From contig NZ_CAXREX010000103.1 of NCBI RefSeq assembly GCF_964229645.1, positions 1 to 40,193 of the forward strand: a stretch of DNA of 40,193 nt, in the 5' to 3' direction. A program made the translations under genes and the position numbers. Each line of letters begins with the position of its first letter. Within the stretch, counting starts at the first letter, position 1. The DNA is from Nioella sp964229645. GTDB lineage: Bacteria > Pseudomonadota > Alphaproteobacteria > Rhodobacterales > Rhodobacteraceae. Below the pieces are notes generated by a model, which had not been told where the DNA came from, did no database searches, and saw nothing but the letters and a program-made list of their open reading frames with translations. Positions 22,880 through 30,422 of this stretch are shown in pieces.

Positions 22880-23893
22880 TCAGCCGCGGGTGCGGCGGCG
22901 CGTGCGGCGCGGGGCCGGAGCACCTTCGCCGGTGCCGTCGCTGTCAGAGGAGAAGCCGCCGATCTGGGCCGCGATCTCTTCGAGCGTGGGCGCGGGACCC
23001 GGCGGGGTTTCCTCAAGCGCCTTTTTCATGGCGGCGAGGTGCACGGTCTGGGTGCCGCAGCAGCCGCCGATGATGCGTGCCCCCGCGTCGCGCGCCATGA
23101 CCGCGTAGCGCGCCATCAGTTCGGGCGTGCCGTCATAGTGGATATGACCATCGACATATTTGGGAATGCCCGCATTGCCCTTGGCGATGAAGGGGATCTC
23201 GGTTCCCGAGGCGCGGAAGCCCAGAACCGTGCGCAGAAGGTCGGACGCGCCGACGCCGCAATTGGCGCCGAAGGCCACCGGGGCGGGGTCGAGCCGGTCG
23301 GCCAGTGCGGCGAGATCGGCGGAAGTAAAGCCCATCATGGTGCGTCCGGCGGTGTCGAAGCTCATGGTGCCGCACCAGGGCATGCCGGCCAGATTGGCCG
23401 CCTCGGCGGCGGCCTTGAAGTCCTCGGCGGCCGAAATCGTCTCGACCCAGAGCACATCGGCCCCGCCGGCCTTCAAGCCCTCGGCCTGTTCATGGAACAT
23501 CTCGACGGCGCTGGCATGGGTCAGGCTGCCCATCGGTTCCATGATCTCGCCGGTCGGCCCCATGGAGCCGGCCACCACCACAGGGCGGCCTGCCTTGTCG
23601 GCCACATCCCGCCCGATCTCGGCGGCAAGTTTCGACAGCTCGAAGGCACGGTCCTGCGCGTCGTGCAGTTTCAACCGGGCACGGGTGCCACCGAAGGAGT
23701 TGGTCAGGAAGATATCGGAGCCCGCATCGACCGCGCCCTGGTAGAGCTTGGCGATCCGGTCGGGGTGGTCGGCATTCCACAGCTCCGGCGCATCGCCAGA
23801 GGACAGCCCCATGTTGAACAGCGTTGTGCCGGTGGCGCCATCGGCCATCAGCCAGTCACGTTCGGACAGGAGCTTGGACAGGAGGTTGGTCAT
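22880..23893 (-). CDS. Homocysteine S-methyltransferase module (split methionine synthase/betaine-homocysteine type)
   Basis: A 337-residue pterin/betaine-homocysteine methyltransferase (PF02574 family). It begins with the typical MADGATGTTLFNMGL near residue 16 and TNSFGGTRARLKLHD near residue 64, and has the three zinc-binding cysteines Cys212 (GANCGVG), Cys278 and Cys279 (IIGGCCGT) that activate homocysteine thiolate. The C-terminal 30 residues are a basic, low-complexity tail (APAPRRTRRRTRG). It corresponds to the first module of MetH and probably accepts methyl groups from the corrinoid protein encoded at 20791-21492. Direct use of glycine betaine, as in BHMT annotations, is the alternative. 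Confidence 0.88.
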   Translation of the reverse strand: MTNLLSKLLSERDWLMADGATGTTLFNMGLSSGDAPELWNADHPDRIAKLYQGAVDAGSDIFLTNSFGGTRARLKLHDAQDRAFELSKLAAEIGRDVADKAGRPVVVAGSMGPTGEIMEPMGSLTHASAVEMFHEQAEGLKAGGADVLWVETISAAEDFKAAAEAANLAGMPWCGTMSFDTAGRTMMGFTSADLAALADRLDPAPVAFGANCGVGASDLLRTVLGFRASGTEIPFIAKGNAGIPKYVDGHIHYDGTPELMARYAVMARDAGARIIGGCCGTQTVHLAAMKKALEETPPGPAPTLEEIAAQIGGFSSDSDGTGEGAPAPRRTRRRTRG

Positions 23894-24000
23894 CGGGTGG
23901 TCTTTCGATTGTGCACGGGGGACCTTGTGGCCCTGCGGGCTGAATGAGGCAACTGCATAATCCGCATGAAGATCATGAGCCGCGTTTGAATAGGAGCGGG

Positions 24001-24042
24001 AATGGAAAGGGGGCCGCCCGGCACGATCGCGGACAGCCCCCC
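24001..24042 (-). terminator. Probable terminator of the DUF1476 gene
   Basis: On the minus strand, GGGGG(G)CTGTCCG pairs with CGGGCGGCCCCC, with one bulged G and two G-T pairs, between 24042 and 24009. It is followed by TTTCCATT and lies 25 bases after the DUF1476 stop. The T-run is short, so efficiency is uncertain. Confidence 0.5.
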
Positions 24043-24067
24043 AAAGTTCCGTGTCCCGGTCGTGTGG

Positions 24068-24382
24068 TCAGGCTTCCTTGACCAGCTGTTCCTTGGCCAC
24101 GACCAGAAGTTCGGCCATCTTGGCGCGGATTTCGTCGGCGGTGGCCTTTCCGTCCAGGTCGGCGGCAACCTTGCGCACCACGTCCTCGTGGCCGGCTTCC
24201 TCGAAATCGGACTTCACCACTTCGATGGCGTAGGCATCGGCATCGGCGCCGGTCTTGCCCAGGATCTCGGCCGCCCAGAGACCCACCAGCTTGTTGCGGC
24301 GGGCTTCGGCGCGGAACACCATCTCGGCGTCATGGGCGAATTTGGCTTCGAAGGCGTGTTCGCGATCGTCGAAGGTGGTCAT
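24068..24382 (-). CDS. DUF1476 protein, probable F1-ATPase inhibitory zeta subunit
   Basis: A 104-residue all-helical protein of the DUF1476 family, restricted to alphaproteobacteria. The N-terminal MTTFDDREHAFEAKFAHD is the family signature, followed by RAEARRNKLVGLWAAEILG and a charged C-terminal helix. The Paracoccus denitrificans member was characterised as the zeta subunit, which binds F1 through its N-terminal helix and blocks ATP hydrolysis. The full N-terminal inhibitory segment is present here. ATP synthase genes are not in the window, as is usual for this gene. Confidence 0.88.
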   Translation of the reverse strand: MTTFDDREHAFEAKFAHDAEMVFRAEARRNKLVGLWAAEILGKTGADADAYAIEVVKSDFEEAGHEDVVRKVAADLDGKATADEIRAKMAELLVVAKEQLVKEA

Positions 24383-24619
24383 CTTGTGCTCTCCTGACTC
24401 GGATAGGTCTGTTGCCTTTCAAATAGGCCCCCGAGGGGGCGGGGCACAAGGGCAGAATCTGCCGCATGCAGGGGCCGGGGCCTGCCAATGCACGCGATCC
24501 GGCACTCTGCGCCCAATTGACCGGGGGGCGGTTGCCGCCGCTTCCCTTTCCCGCGCCGTGGGCGTATACGCCCCCAAACGGCGCCCGGGCGCCCGATCAC
24601 GGATTCGGAGACATCACCC

Positions 24620-25378
24620 ATGGCACGGCGCAAGAAGATCTACGAAGGCAAGGCCAAGATCCTGTACGAAGGCCCCGAGCCGGGGACGCTGGTGCAGTAT
24701 TTCAAGGACGATGCCACCGCCTTCAACGCCGAGAAGAAGGCCACGATCGAAGGCAAGGGCGTTCTGAACAACCGCCTGTCGGAATTCTTCATGAACGGGC
24801 TCAATGCCATTGGCGTGCCCACCCATTTCATCCGCCGCATCAACATGCGCGAGCAGCTGATCCGCGCCGTGGAGATCGTGCCGCTGGAAGTGATCGTGCG
24901 CAACTATGCCGCCGGGTCGATGGCCAAGCGGCTCGGGCTGGAAGAGGGCACGCAACTGCCGCGCCCCATCGTTGAATTCTCCTACAAGAACGACGACCTG
25001 GGCGACCCGCTGGTGCCCGAGGAATATATCATCGCCTTCGGATGGGCCTCGCAGCAGGACCTCGATGACATCGTGGCGCTGGCGCTGCGCGTCAATGACT
25101 TCCTGTCGGGCGTGATGATGGGCGTCGGCATCCGGCTGGTGGATTTCAAGATCGAGATCGGCCGGATCTGGGACGGTGATTACATGCGGCTGATCGTGGC
25201 CGATGAGATCAGCCCCGACAGCTGCCGCCTTTGGGATATCGAGACCGGCCAGAAGCTGGACAAGGACGTTTTCCGACGCGACCTGGGCAGCCTGACCGAT
25301 GCCTATTCCGAGGTGGCCCGCCGCCTGGGGCTCATGCCGGCGCAGCCGGGGCCGTCCAAGCCCACGCTGATCAACTGA
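24620..25378 (+). CDS. purC: Phosphoribosylaminoimidazole-succinocarboxamide synthase
   Basis: PurC of 252 residues joins aspartate to CAIR with ATP. Family stretches are KIYEGKAKILYEG near residue 6, FKDDATAFN near residue 28, NNRLSEFFMNGLNAIGVPTH near residue 50, VPLEVIVRNYAAGSM near residue 87, DFKIEIGR near residue 174, and VADEISPDSCRLWD near residue 193. Length and order are normal. ATG 24620 is the clear start. The 237 bases upstream, divergent from DUF1476, hold a small G/C hairpin (24427-24440) and no gene. purS follows after 66 bases. Confidence 0.97.
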   Translation: MARRKKIYEGKAKILYEGPEPGTLVQYFKDDATAFNAEKKATIEGKGVLNNRLSEFFMNGLNAIGVPTHFIRRINMREQLIRAVEIVPLEVIVRNYAAGSMAKRLGLEEGTQLPRPIVEFSYKNDDLGDPLVPEEYIIAFGWASQQDLDDIVALALRVNDFLSGVMMGVGIRLVDFKIEIGRIWDGDYMRLIVADEISPDSCRLWDIETGQKLDKDVFRRDLGSLTDAYSEVARRLGLMPAQPGPSKPTLIN

Positions 25379-25387
25379 ACCACCGGT

Positions 25388-25406
25388 CCCGGCCGCGCTG
25401 GCCGGG
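25388..25406 (+). other. Intercistronic hairpin between purC and purS
   Basis: CCCGGCC (25388-25394) and GGCCGGG (25400-25406) form a perfect 7-bp stem with a five-base loop in the 66-base purC-purS gap. No T-run follows, so transcription probably continues; it may adjust mRNA processing or relative expression. Confidence 0.35.
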
Positions 25407-25444
25407 GCGGGAACCGCACAACGACCGAGACGAAGAGGGCTGAC

Positions 25445-25675
25445 ATGCGCGCCACCGTGACCGTGATGCTGAAACAGGGCGTTCTGGACCCGCAGGGCGA
25501 GGCCGTGCGCCACGCGCTTGGGGCACTGGGCTTCGACGGGGTCGAGGGCGTGCGCCAGGGCAAGGTGATCGAGCTGGACCTGGCCGATGGCACCAGCGAG
25601 GAAACGGTCAGGGCCATGTGCGAGAAGCTGCTCGCCAACACGGTGATCGAGAGCTACTCGATCTCGATGGGCTAA
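25445..25675 (+). CDS. purS: Phosphoribosylformylglycinamidine synthase subunit PurS
   Basis: PurS (76 residues) is the small dimeric subunit that joins PurQ (glutaminase) to small PurL (synthetase) in the three-part FGAM synthase. The sequence MRATVTVMLKQGVLDPQGEA, the GFDGVEGVRQGKVIELDL strand pair and the C-terminal ANTVIESYSI are typical. Its presence predicts a short PurL elsewhere in the genome. It is followed after four bases by an alcohol dehydrogenase gene instead of purQ. Confidence 0.95.
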   Translation: MRATVTVMLKQGVLDPQGEAVRHALGALGFDGVEGVRQGKVIELDLADGTSEETVRAMCEKLLANTVIESYSISMG

Positions 25676-25679
25676 ACCG

Positions 25680-26723
25680 ATGAAGGCCGCGCTGCTGGTT
25701 CAGCCCCGCACGGCCTTGCAGATCACCGATCTGCCCGATCCCGATTGCCCGGCCGATGGCGTGGTGCTCGACGTGCTGGCCTGCGGCGTGTGCCGGTCGG
25801 ACTGGCACCTGTGGGGCGGCAACGAACCCGATGTGCCATTGCCGCAGATCCCGGGCCATGAATATTGCGGCGTCGTGCGCGAGGTGGGCCGGGACGTCAC
25901 CCAGTGGCGCGTGGGCGACCGGGTAATCGCGCCGTTCATCCTGGCCTGTGGCACCTGCCCGGACTGCCGGGCCGGACACCAGACCATCTGTTCCACCCAG
26001 ATCATTCCGGGCTTCACCGCGCCGGGGGCTTTCGCCGAGCGCGTGGCGGTGGCACGGGCCGATGCCAACCTGGCCCGTCTGCCAGAGGGGATGGACCCGG
26101 CGCTGGCGGCGGCGCTTGGCTGTCGCGTGACGACGGCCTGGCACGCGCTGACGGGACGCGCGGCCCTGCGCGGGGGCGAGTGGCTGGCAATCTGGGGGGC
26201 TGGCGGGATTGGCCTTGCCGCGGCCCTCATCGGCAAGGCGCTTGGCGCGCGGGTGGTCGTGGCCGACGTGGTGCAGGAAAAGCTCGATTTCGCGCTGTCG
26301 CTTGGCGTTGATGCCGCCGTGAACGCAGCGGGCGCGGATCCCGTGGGCGCGATCCGGGACATCACCGGGGGCGGGGCGGACCTGGCGGTCGAGGCGCTCG
26401 GCTTCGAGGTGACGACCGTCAACGCCATGAAATCGCTTCGGAAACTGGGCCGGATGGTGCAGGTTGGCATGCCCGCAGGCGAGCATGTGACCATGTCGCT
26501 GCCCTGGGATGTTGTCTATTCCGGCCAACTGGCCATCTACGGCACGCGGGGCATGCCTTCCTGGCGCTATCCGTCGCTTCTGTCGCTGATCGAGAGCGGC
26601 GCGCTGGACCTGTCGCCGATGATCGCGCGGCGGGTGTCGCTGTCCGAGGCCAGTGTCGAACTGGCCGCTTTCGACGGGCCGACGCCGCCGGGCGTGGCCG
26701 TCATCACCGATTTCACCCGCTAG
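25680..26723 (+). CDS. Zinc-dependent alcohol dehydrogenase family protein
   Basis: A medium-chain dehydrogenase of 347 residues. Catalytic zinc ligands are Cys in ACGVCRSDWH near residue 35 and His-Glu in PGHEYCGVV near residue 60; the structural zinc site has four Cys in CGTCPDCRAGHQTIC near residue 94. The cofactor loop is GAGGIGLAAA near residue 176, with ADV at the end of the next strand suggesting NAD. The substrate is unknown. It starts four bases after purS and so should be co-transcribed with it, although it has no purine role. It could be an alcohol, polyol or threonine-type dehydrogenase. Confidence 0.87.
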   Translation: MKAALLVQPRTALQITDLPDPDCPADGVVLDVLACGVCRSDWHLWGGNEPDVPLPQIPGHEYCGVVREVGRDVTQWRVGDRVIAPFILACGTCPDCRAGHQTICSTQIIPGFTAPGAFAERVAVARADANLARLPEGMDPALAAALGCRVTTAWHALTGRAALRGGEWLAIWGAGGIGLAAALIGKALGARVVVADVVQEKLDFALSLGVDAAVNAAGADPVGAIRDITGGGADLAVEALGFEVTTVNAMKSLRKLGRMVQVGMPAGEHVTMSLPWDVVYSGQLAIYGTRGMPSWRYPSLLSLIESGALDLSPMIARRVSLSEASVELAAFDGPTPPGVAVITDFTR

Positions 26724-26726
26724 GGC

Positions 26727-27728
26727 CTATCCCGCAATCTGCAGAACGGCGGCCTGGCGACGGTTGAGGCTGTCGGCGGCATCGGTCATGCGTGCTGCGT
26801 CGGGGTCGCAAAGCTCTGGGAAGAGCTGCATCAGTTCGGCCCGCGTGGCCTCGTCCAATCCTTCGACAGCATGCCCGCCCGGCAGGAAGCTTTCGCTTGG
26901 CAGGCCGTTGGCCAGCAGGATGTCGTGGCTGTCCAGAAGCACGTGGTAATAGGTGACCTCGTCGCAGCGGTGATCCACGTGGATGCGGTCGCCCACGAGA
27001 TGCCCGATGGGCACCAGGATGCGATCGGTGCCGAAATTGAGTTCCACCTCCCAGCCTTCGACCAGCACCCGGTGCTGGCGCGACAGGCGCAGATCGCTAT
27101 GGGGGCTGTCAGGGCCGAAGCTGTGGGCGGGCACCACGATGGGACGCAGGTTGGGATAAAGCGCCAGTTCCGAGCCGCTGACATGGCGCGACCCGATCCA
27201 GCGGATCGGCGCGTCGCGACCATCTGCAAGGCGCACATATTCGCCTTCGGCCAGGGCCTCGACGGGGCGTTCCCCAAGCGGCGTCGCAATCATCGCCCCG
27301 GCGGCAAAGCACAAAAGGATGGGTCCGGTGGTGCTGAGGGCGTCGATGGGAATGGCCCCGTTGGGCATGTTGTCCATCACCTCGAACGTGCCCGAGCCAT
27401 CGGTCAGGAAGTAGTAGCGCTGCCCGGTTTCGACCGTGATGACCACCACCTCGGCCCCGCGCACATCGGTTCCCGCGACATCGCTAAGCGCAGTGCTGTA
27501 GGGCATGTAGCCCGAGAAATCGACAGTGAAACTATAGGTCACATTGTCGATAATGACTTGAGTATCAAGGTCTTCGCCGCCGTCGTTATAGTCCAGCTCC
27601 AGATTGCCCGACGTGCCCGAGGTGAAGGTCAGCTCGGTCGTGGGCGTCTTGTTGGTGTTCTCGGAATTGATCGAGGCGTTGTTCGCACTCGAACTGTCGC
27701 CGCGCGCCCAGAGAGAAAGCTCTGCCAT
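26727..27728 (-). CDS. Hint-domain protein 2
   Basis: A 333-residue protein in the same family as the product of 11486-12385, but with a different N-terminal domain. Residues 1-135 are Ser/Thr/Asn-rich and beta-like (SSSANNASINSENTNKTPTT, then GNLELDYNDGGEDLDTQVII). The Hint_2 domain begins at Cys140 (CFAAGAMIATPLGERPVEAL) and continues with DGRDAPIRWIGSRHV, LRLSRQHRVLVEGWEVEL and the closing SHDILLANGLPSESF. Self-cleavage at Cys140 is possible; a splicing Asn/Cys pair is not evident. No signal peptide is seen. It converges with the alcohol dehydrogenase gene with a three-base gap, interrupting purS and purQ. Confidence 0.82.
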   Translation of the reverse strand: MAELSLWARGDSSSANNASINSENTNKTPTTELTFTSGTSGNLELDYNDGGEDLDTQVIIDNVTYSFTVDFSGYMPYSTALSDVAGTDVRGAEVVVITVETGQRYYFLTDGSGTFEVMDNMPNGAIPIDALSTTGPILLCFAAGAMIATPLGERPVEALAEGEYVRLADGRDAPIRWIGSRHVSGSELALYPNLRPIVVPAHSFGPDSPHSDLRLSRQHRVLVEGWEVELNFGTDRILVPIGHLVGDRIHVDHRCDEVTYYHVLLDSHDILLANGLPSESFLPGGHAVEGLDEATRAELMQLFPELCDPDAARMTDAADSLNRRQAAVLQIAG

Positions 27729-27772
27729 GATCCATGCCTGCTCGTCGCCCGCGTTCCTGCGGGTCGTGAAGA

Positions 27773-27791
27773 TTTGTTAACAAAGGTTAAC
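27773..27791. promoter_or_regulatory. Palindromic GTTAAC pair, possible CtrA-like site
   Basis: A perfect 12-bp palindrome TTTGTTAACAAA (27773-27784) is followed by a second GTTAAC (27786-27791), giving TTAAC-N4-GTTAAC. Paired TTAA motifs of this type are bound by the cell-cycle and motility regulator CtrA in alphaproteobacteria, but the usual gap is one base longer (N7 between TTAA blocks; here N6). It lies 45 bases upstream of the Hint2 start and 137 bases upstream of purQ. Confidence 0.4.
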
Positions 27792-27927
27792 AGATCACTT
27801 TCGAGAAAACGAGAAACTATTTGCCAAGCCGATCACCGGGCGGCGCGGCGAAGAGCCTCTTTCCGCCCTTTTGCTTTTGCGTTAAGGGGCAGGCGACAGC
27901 CCGAAAGCCCCAAGGAAAGGTGTCCCC

Positions 27928-28596
27928 ATGAAAGCCGCCGTCATCGTCTTCCCCGGCTCCAACTGCGACCGCGACCTGGCCGTCGCCTTCCGCAAGGCCG
28001 GCTTCTCGGTGGACATGGTCTGGCACAAGGACCAGGGCCTGCCCGATGGCGTCGATATCGTCGGTATTCCCGGTGGCTTCTCTTTCGGCGACTACCTGCG
28101 CTGTGGCGCGATCGCCGGCCAGTCGCCGGTGATGAAGGCGGTGGCGGCGCATGTGAACCGGGGTGGCTATGCGCTCGGGATCTGCAACGGCTTCCAGGTG
28201 CTGTGCGAAACCGGGCTGCTGCCCGGCGCGCTGATGCGCAATGCGGGGCTCAAGTTCATCTGCCGCATGCAGACCCTGCGGGTCGAGACCGCTGACAGCG
28301 TCTTCACCCAGGGCTATGCCAAGGGCCAGGAGATCGGCATTCCGCTGGCCCATCATGACGGCAATTACGTGATCGACGCCGAAGGGCTGGCCGCGCTGAC
28401 CGACCAGGATCGCGTGGCCTTCCGCTACGTGGGCAATCCCAATGGCTCGGTCCAGGACATCGCGGGCGTCCTGTCCGAGAACCGCCGCGTGCTTGGCATG
28501 ATGCCCCATCCCGAGCGGGTGATCGACGCCGAGCATGGCGGCACCGATGGCTGGGCCATGTTCACCGGGCTGAGCCAGGCATTGGTCGCCGCCTGA
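27928..28596 (+). CDS. purQ: Phosphoribosylformylglycinamidine synthase subunit PurQ
   Basis: PurQ (222 residues) is the class I glutamine amidotransferase subunit that supplies ammonia for FGAM synthesis. The nucleophile is Cys86 in GICNGFQVL; the catalytic His and Glu are in MMPHPERVID near residue 192; FPGSNCDRDL at the N-terminus and GGFSFGDYLRCGAI near residue 49 are family marks. AAGGAAAGG lies before ATG 27928. It is separated from purS by the alcohol dehydrogenase and Hint2 genes, so it probably has its own promoter in 27729-27927. Confidence 0.96.
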   Translation: MKAAVIVFPGSNCDRDLAVAFRKAGFSVDMVWHKDQGLPDGVDIVGIPGGFSFGDYLRCGAIAGQSPVMKAVAAHVNRGGYALGICNGFQVLCETGLLPGALMRNAGLKFICRMQTLRVETADSVFTQGYAKGQEIGIPLAHHDGNYVIDAEGLAALTDQDRVAFRYVGNPNGSVQDIAGVLSENRRVLGMMPHPERVIDAEHGGTDGWAMFTGLSQALVAA

Positions 28597-28636
28597 CAGG
28601 CTTGAGCGGCGCCCTCCAAGCCCTTAGATTTACAGC

Positions 28637-30403
28637 ATGAAGAGCTCTTCCCGCTCCGAGGTGGCCCTGAGGGGACCGGCCGGACGCCGCGCATGGATGA
28701 TGCGCGGCCTTCTGGTGTTGTTCCTCATCGTGGCGGGCGGCGTGGTCTGGGTGTCGAACATCTGGCTGACGGATCGCTTCACCGAAACCACCCGCAACCG
28801 GGCCGAACTGCGCCTGGCGCTCTATTCGGGTTCCATCATCTCGGAGCTTCAGCGCAATTCGGTCGTGCCGCTTTTGCTGTCGCGCGACCCAACCCTGGTG
28901 CGTGCGCTGTCGGTCGCGGATTTCTCGACCACCTCGCAGCGGCTGATTTCCTATCGCGAGGAGATCGGTGCCGCGTCGATTGTTCTGCTCAACCGCGACG
29001 GGCGTGTGGTGGCGGCGACCGACCGCCACGAGATTGGCGAGCTTTACCGCAATCAGCCTTTTTTCGTTGATGCCCTGCGCACCAATGATACGGTTTTCAA
29101 CGCCACGGAACTCGACACCGGCGCGTTCGATTTCACTTTCTCGCGGCGCATTGACGACGACCAGCTGCTGCTTGGCGTGATCCTCGTGCGGGTGGACCTG
29201 GGGCGGCTGGCCGACCGTTGGCGCGGCACGTCGGAGGCGGTTTTCGTGGCCAGTTCGGAGGGCCGGATCATCCTGTCGACCGAACCGCGCTGGCGCGGGC
29301 GCAGCGAGGAAGAGGCCATCGCGCTGGAGCCGCCCGACAGCGCCATCGAACGCGCCATCGAGGCGGCGGGGGACTGGGCCTTTGCCAATCCGGGGCCCTA
29401 TTTCAGCGGTGACTCCACCCTCAGGCTGGAATCGCGCATTCCGTTCCGAGGCTGGATGCTGGTGTCCTACACCGCCTATGGCTCGGTGCGCGAACGGGTG
29501 AACGGTGTGCTGGCGCTGGAGATCATGGGATTCGCTCTCTTCCTGGCGGCGGCCTTCTACCTGCTCAGCCGACGTGCCCGGCTTCAATCGGTGGTGCTGC
29601 AACGCGAGTCGGCGGAGCTTCGCCGGTTGAATGATCGCCTGCAGCGGGAAATCGCCGAGCGTCAGAAGGTCGAACGCAACCTCGAAGAGGCCGAGCAGAG
29701 CCTTGCGCAAAGCTCCAAGCTTGCGGCCCTGGGCGAGATGTCGGCGGCCGTCAGCCACGAGCTGAACCAGCCGCTTGCCGCGATGAAGACCTACCTGGCG
29801 GGGGCCAAGCTGCTGCTGCAACGCCGCCGGACCGAAGAGGCGCTGTCCTCTTTCCAGCGGATCGACGACCTGATCGAGCGCATGGGCGCGATCACGCGGC
29901 AGCTGAAATCCTATGCCAGGAAGGGCGGAGAGGCCTTTCAGCTGGTCGATATGCGCGACGCGCTGGCCTCGGCCCTGACCATGATGGAACCGCAGCTGCG
30001 CCAGATGACCGTCGAGATCACCCAGAGCCTGCCGCGTGAGCCGGTGATGGTGATGGCCGACCGGCTGCGGCTGGAACAGGTGATCATCAACCTGCTCAGG
30101 AACGCGCTCGACGCGATGAAGGGCGAAGAGCGGCGCGAGCTGGACCTGATCGTTGCCGAGGGCGACGAGGTGGTGCTGACCGTGCGCGACAACGGGCGGG
30201 GCATTGACGATCTCGACGCTTTGTTCGAGCCATTCTACACGACAAAGAAACCCGGCGACGGGGTGGGCCTTGGGCTCGCCATTTCGTCCGGCATCGTCAA
30301 GGACCTGGGCGGGCGGCTGACCGCGCGCAATTCCAGCCGGGGCGGGGCCGTGTTCGAGGTGCGCCTGCCCAAGCCCGACCAGGGCAGCGCCGCCGCCGAG
30401 TAA
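28637..30403 (+). CDS. dctB: DctB-type sensor histidine kinase
   Basis: A 588-residue membrane kinase. Transmembrane helices are near residues 20-42 and 289-310 and enclose a periplasmic sensor of about 245 residues of the double-PAS (dCache) type seen in DctB, which senses C4-dicarboxylates. A cytoplasmic coiled coil (about 318-358) leads to the H-box SAAVSHELNQPLAAMKTYL with His374, the N-box NLLRNALDAM, and the G-boxes DNGRGIDD and GVGLGLAISSGIVKDLGG. The H-box form (SHELNQPL) is that of DctB/NtrB-like kinases. The regulator gene follows after 19 bases. The ligand is inferred from family only; no dicarboxylate transporter genes are nearby. Confidence 0.87.
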   Translation: MKSSSRSEVALRGPAGRRAWMMRGLLVLFLIVAGGVVWVSNIWLTDRFTETTRNRAELRLALYSGSIISELQRNSVVPLLLSRDPTLVRALSVADFSTTSQRLISYREEIGAASIVLLNRDGRVVAATDRHEIGELYRNQPFFVDALRTNDTVFNATELDTGAFDFTFSRRIDDDQLLLGVILVRVDLGRLADRWRGTSEAVFVASSEGRIILSTEPRWRGRSEEEAIALEPPDSAIERAIEAAGDWAFANPGPYFSGDSTLRLESRIPFRGWMLVSYTAYGSVRERVNGVLALEIMGFALFLAAAFYLLSRRARLQSVVLQRESAELRRLNDRLQREIAERQKVERNLEEAEQSLAQSSKLAALGEMSAAVSHELNQPLAAMKTYLAGAKLLLQRRRTEEALSSFQRIDDLIERMGAITRQLKSYARKGGEAFQLVDMRDALASALTMMEPQLRQMTVEITQSLPREPVMVMADRLRLEQVIINLLRNALDAMKGEERRELDLIVAEGDEVVLTVRDNGRGIDDLDALFEPFYTTKKPGDGVGLGLAISSGIVKDLGGRLTARNSSRGGAVFEVRLPKPDQGSAAAE

Positions 30404-30422
30404 TGGATTGAGGATTTGAGAG

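Noticed and set aside
23894..24067. SAM-II or SAM/SAH riboswitch before the homocysteine methyltransferase gene
   Set aside because: A short GGGCC-ACAA-GGTCC hairpin is present, but I could not find a SAM-II or SAM/SAH core; a covariance-model search would decide.
24427..24440. Hairpin GCCCCC-GA-GGGGGC between DUF1476 and purC as a terminator
   Set aside because: It lies upstream of both divergent genes and has no T-run, so it cannot terminate either; a leader role is unsupported.
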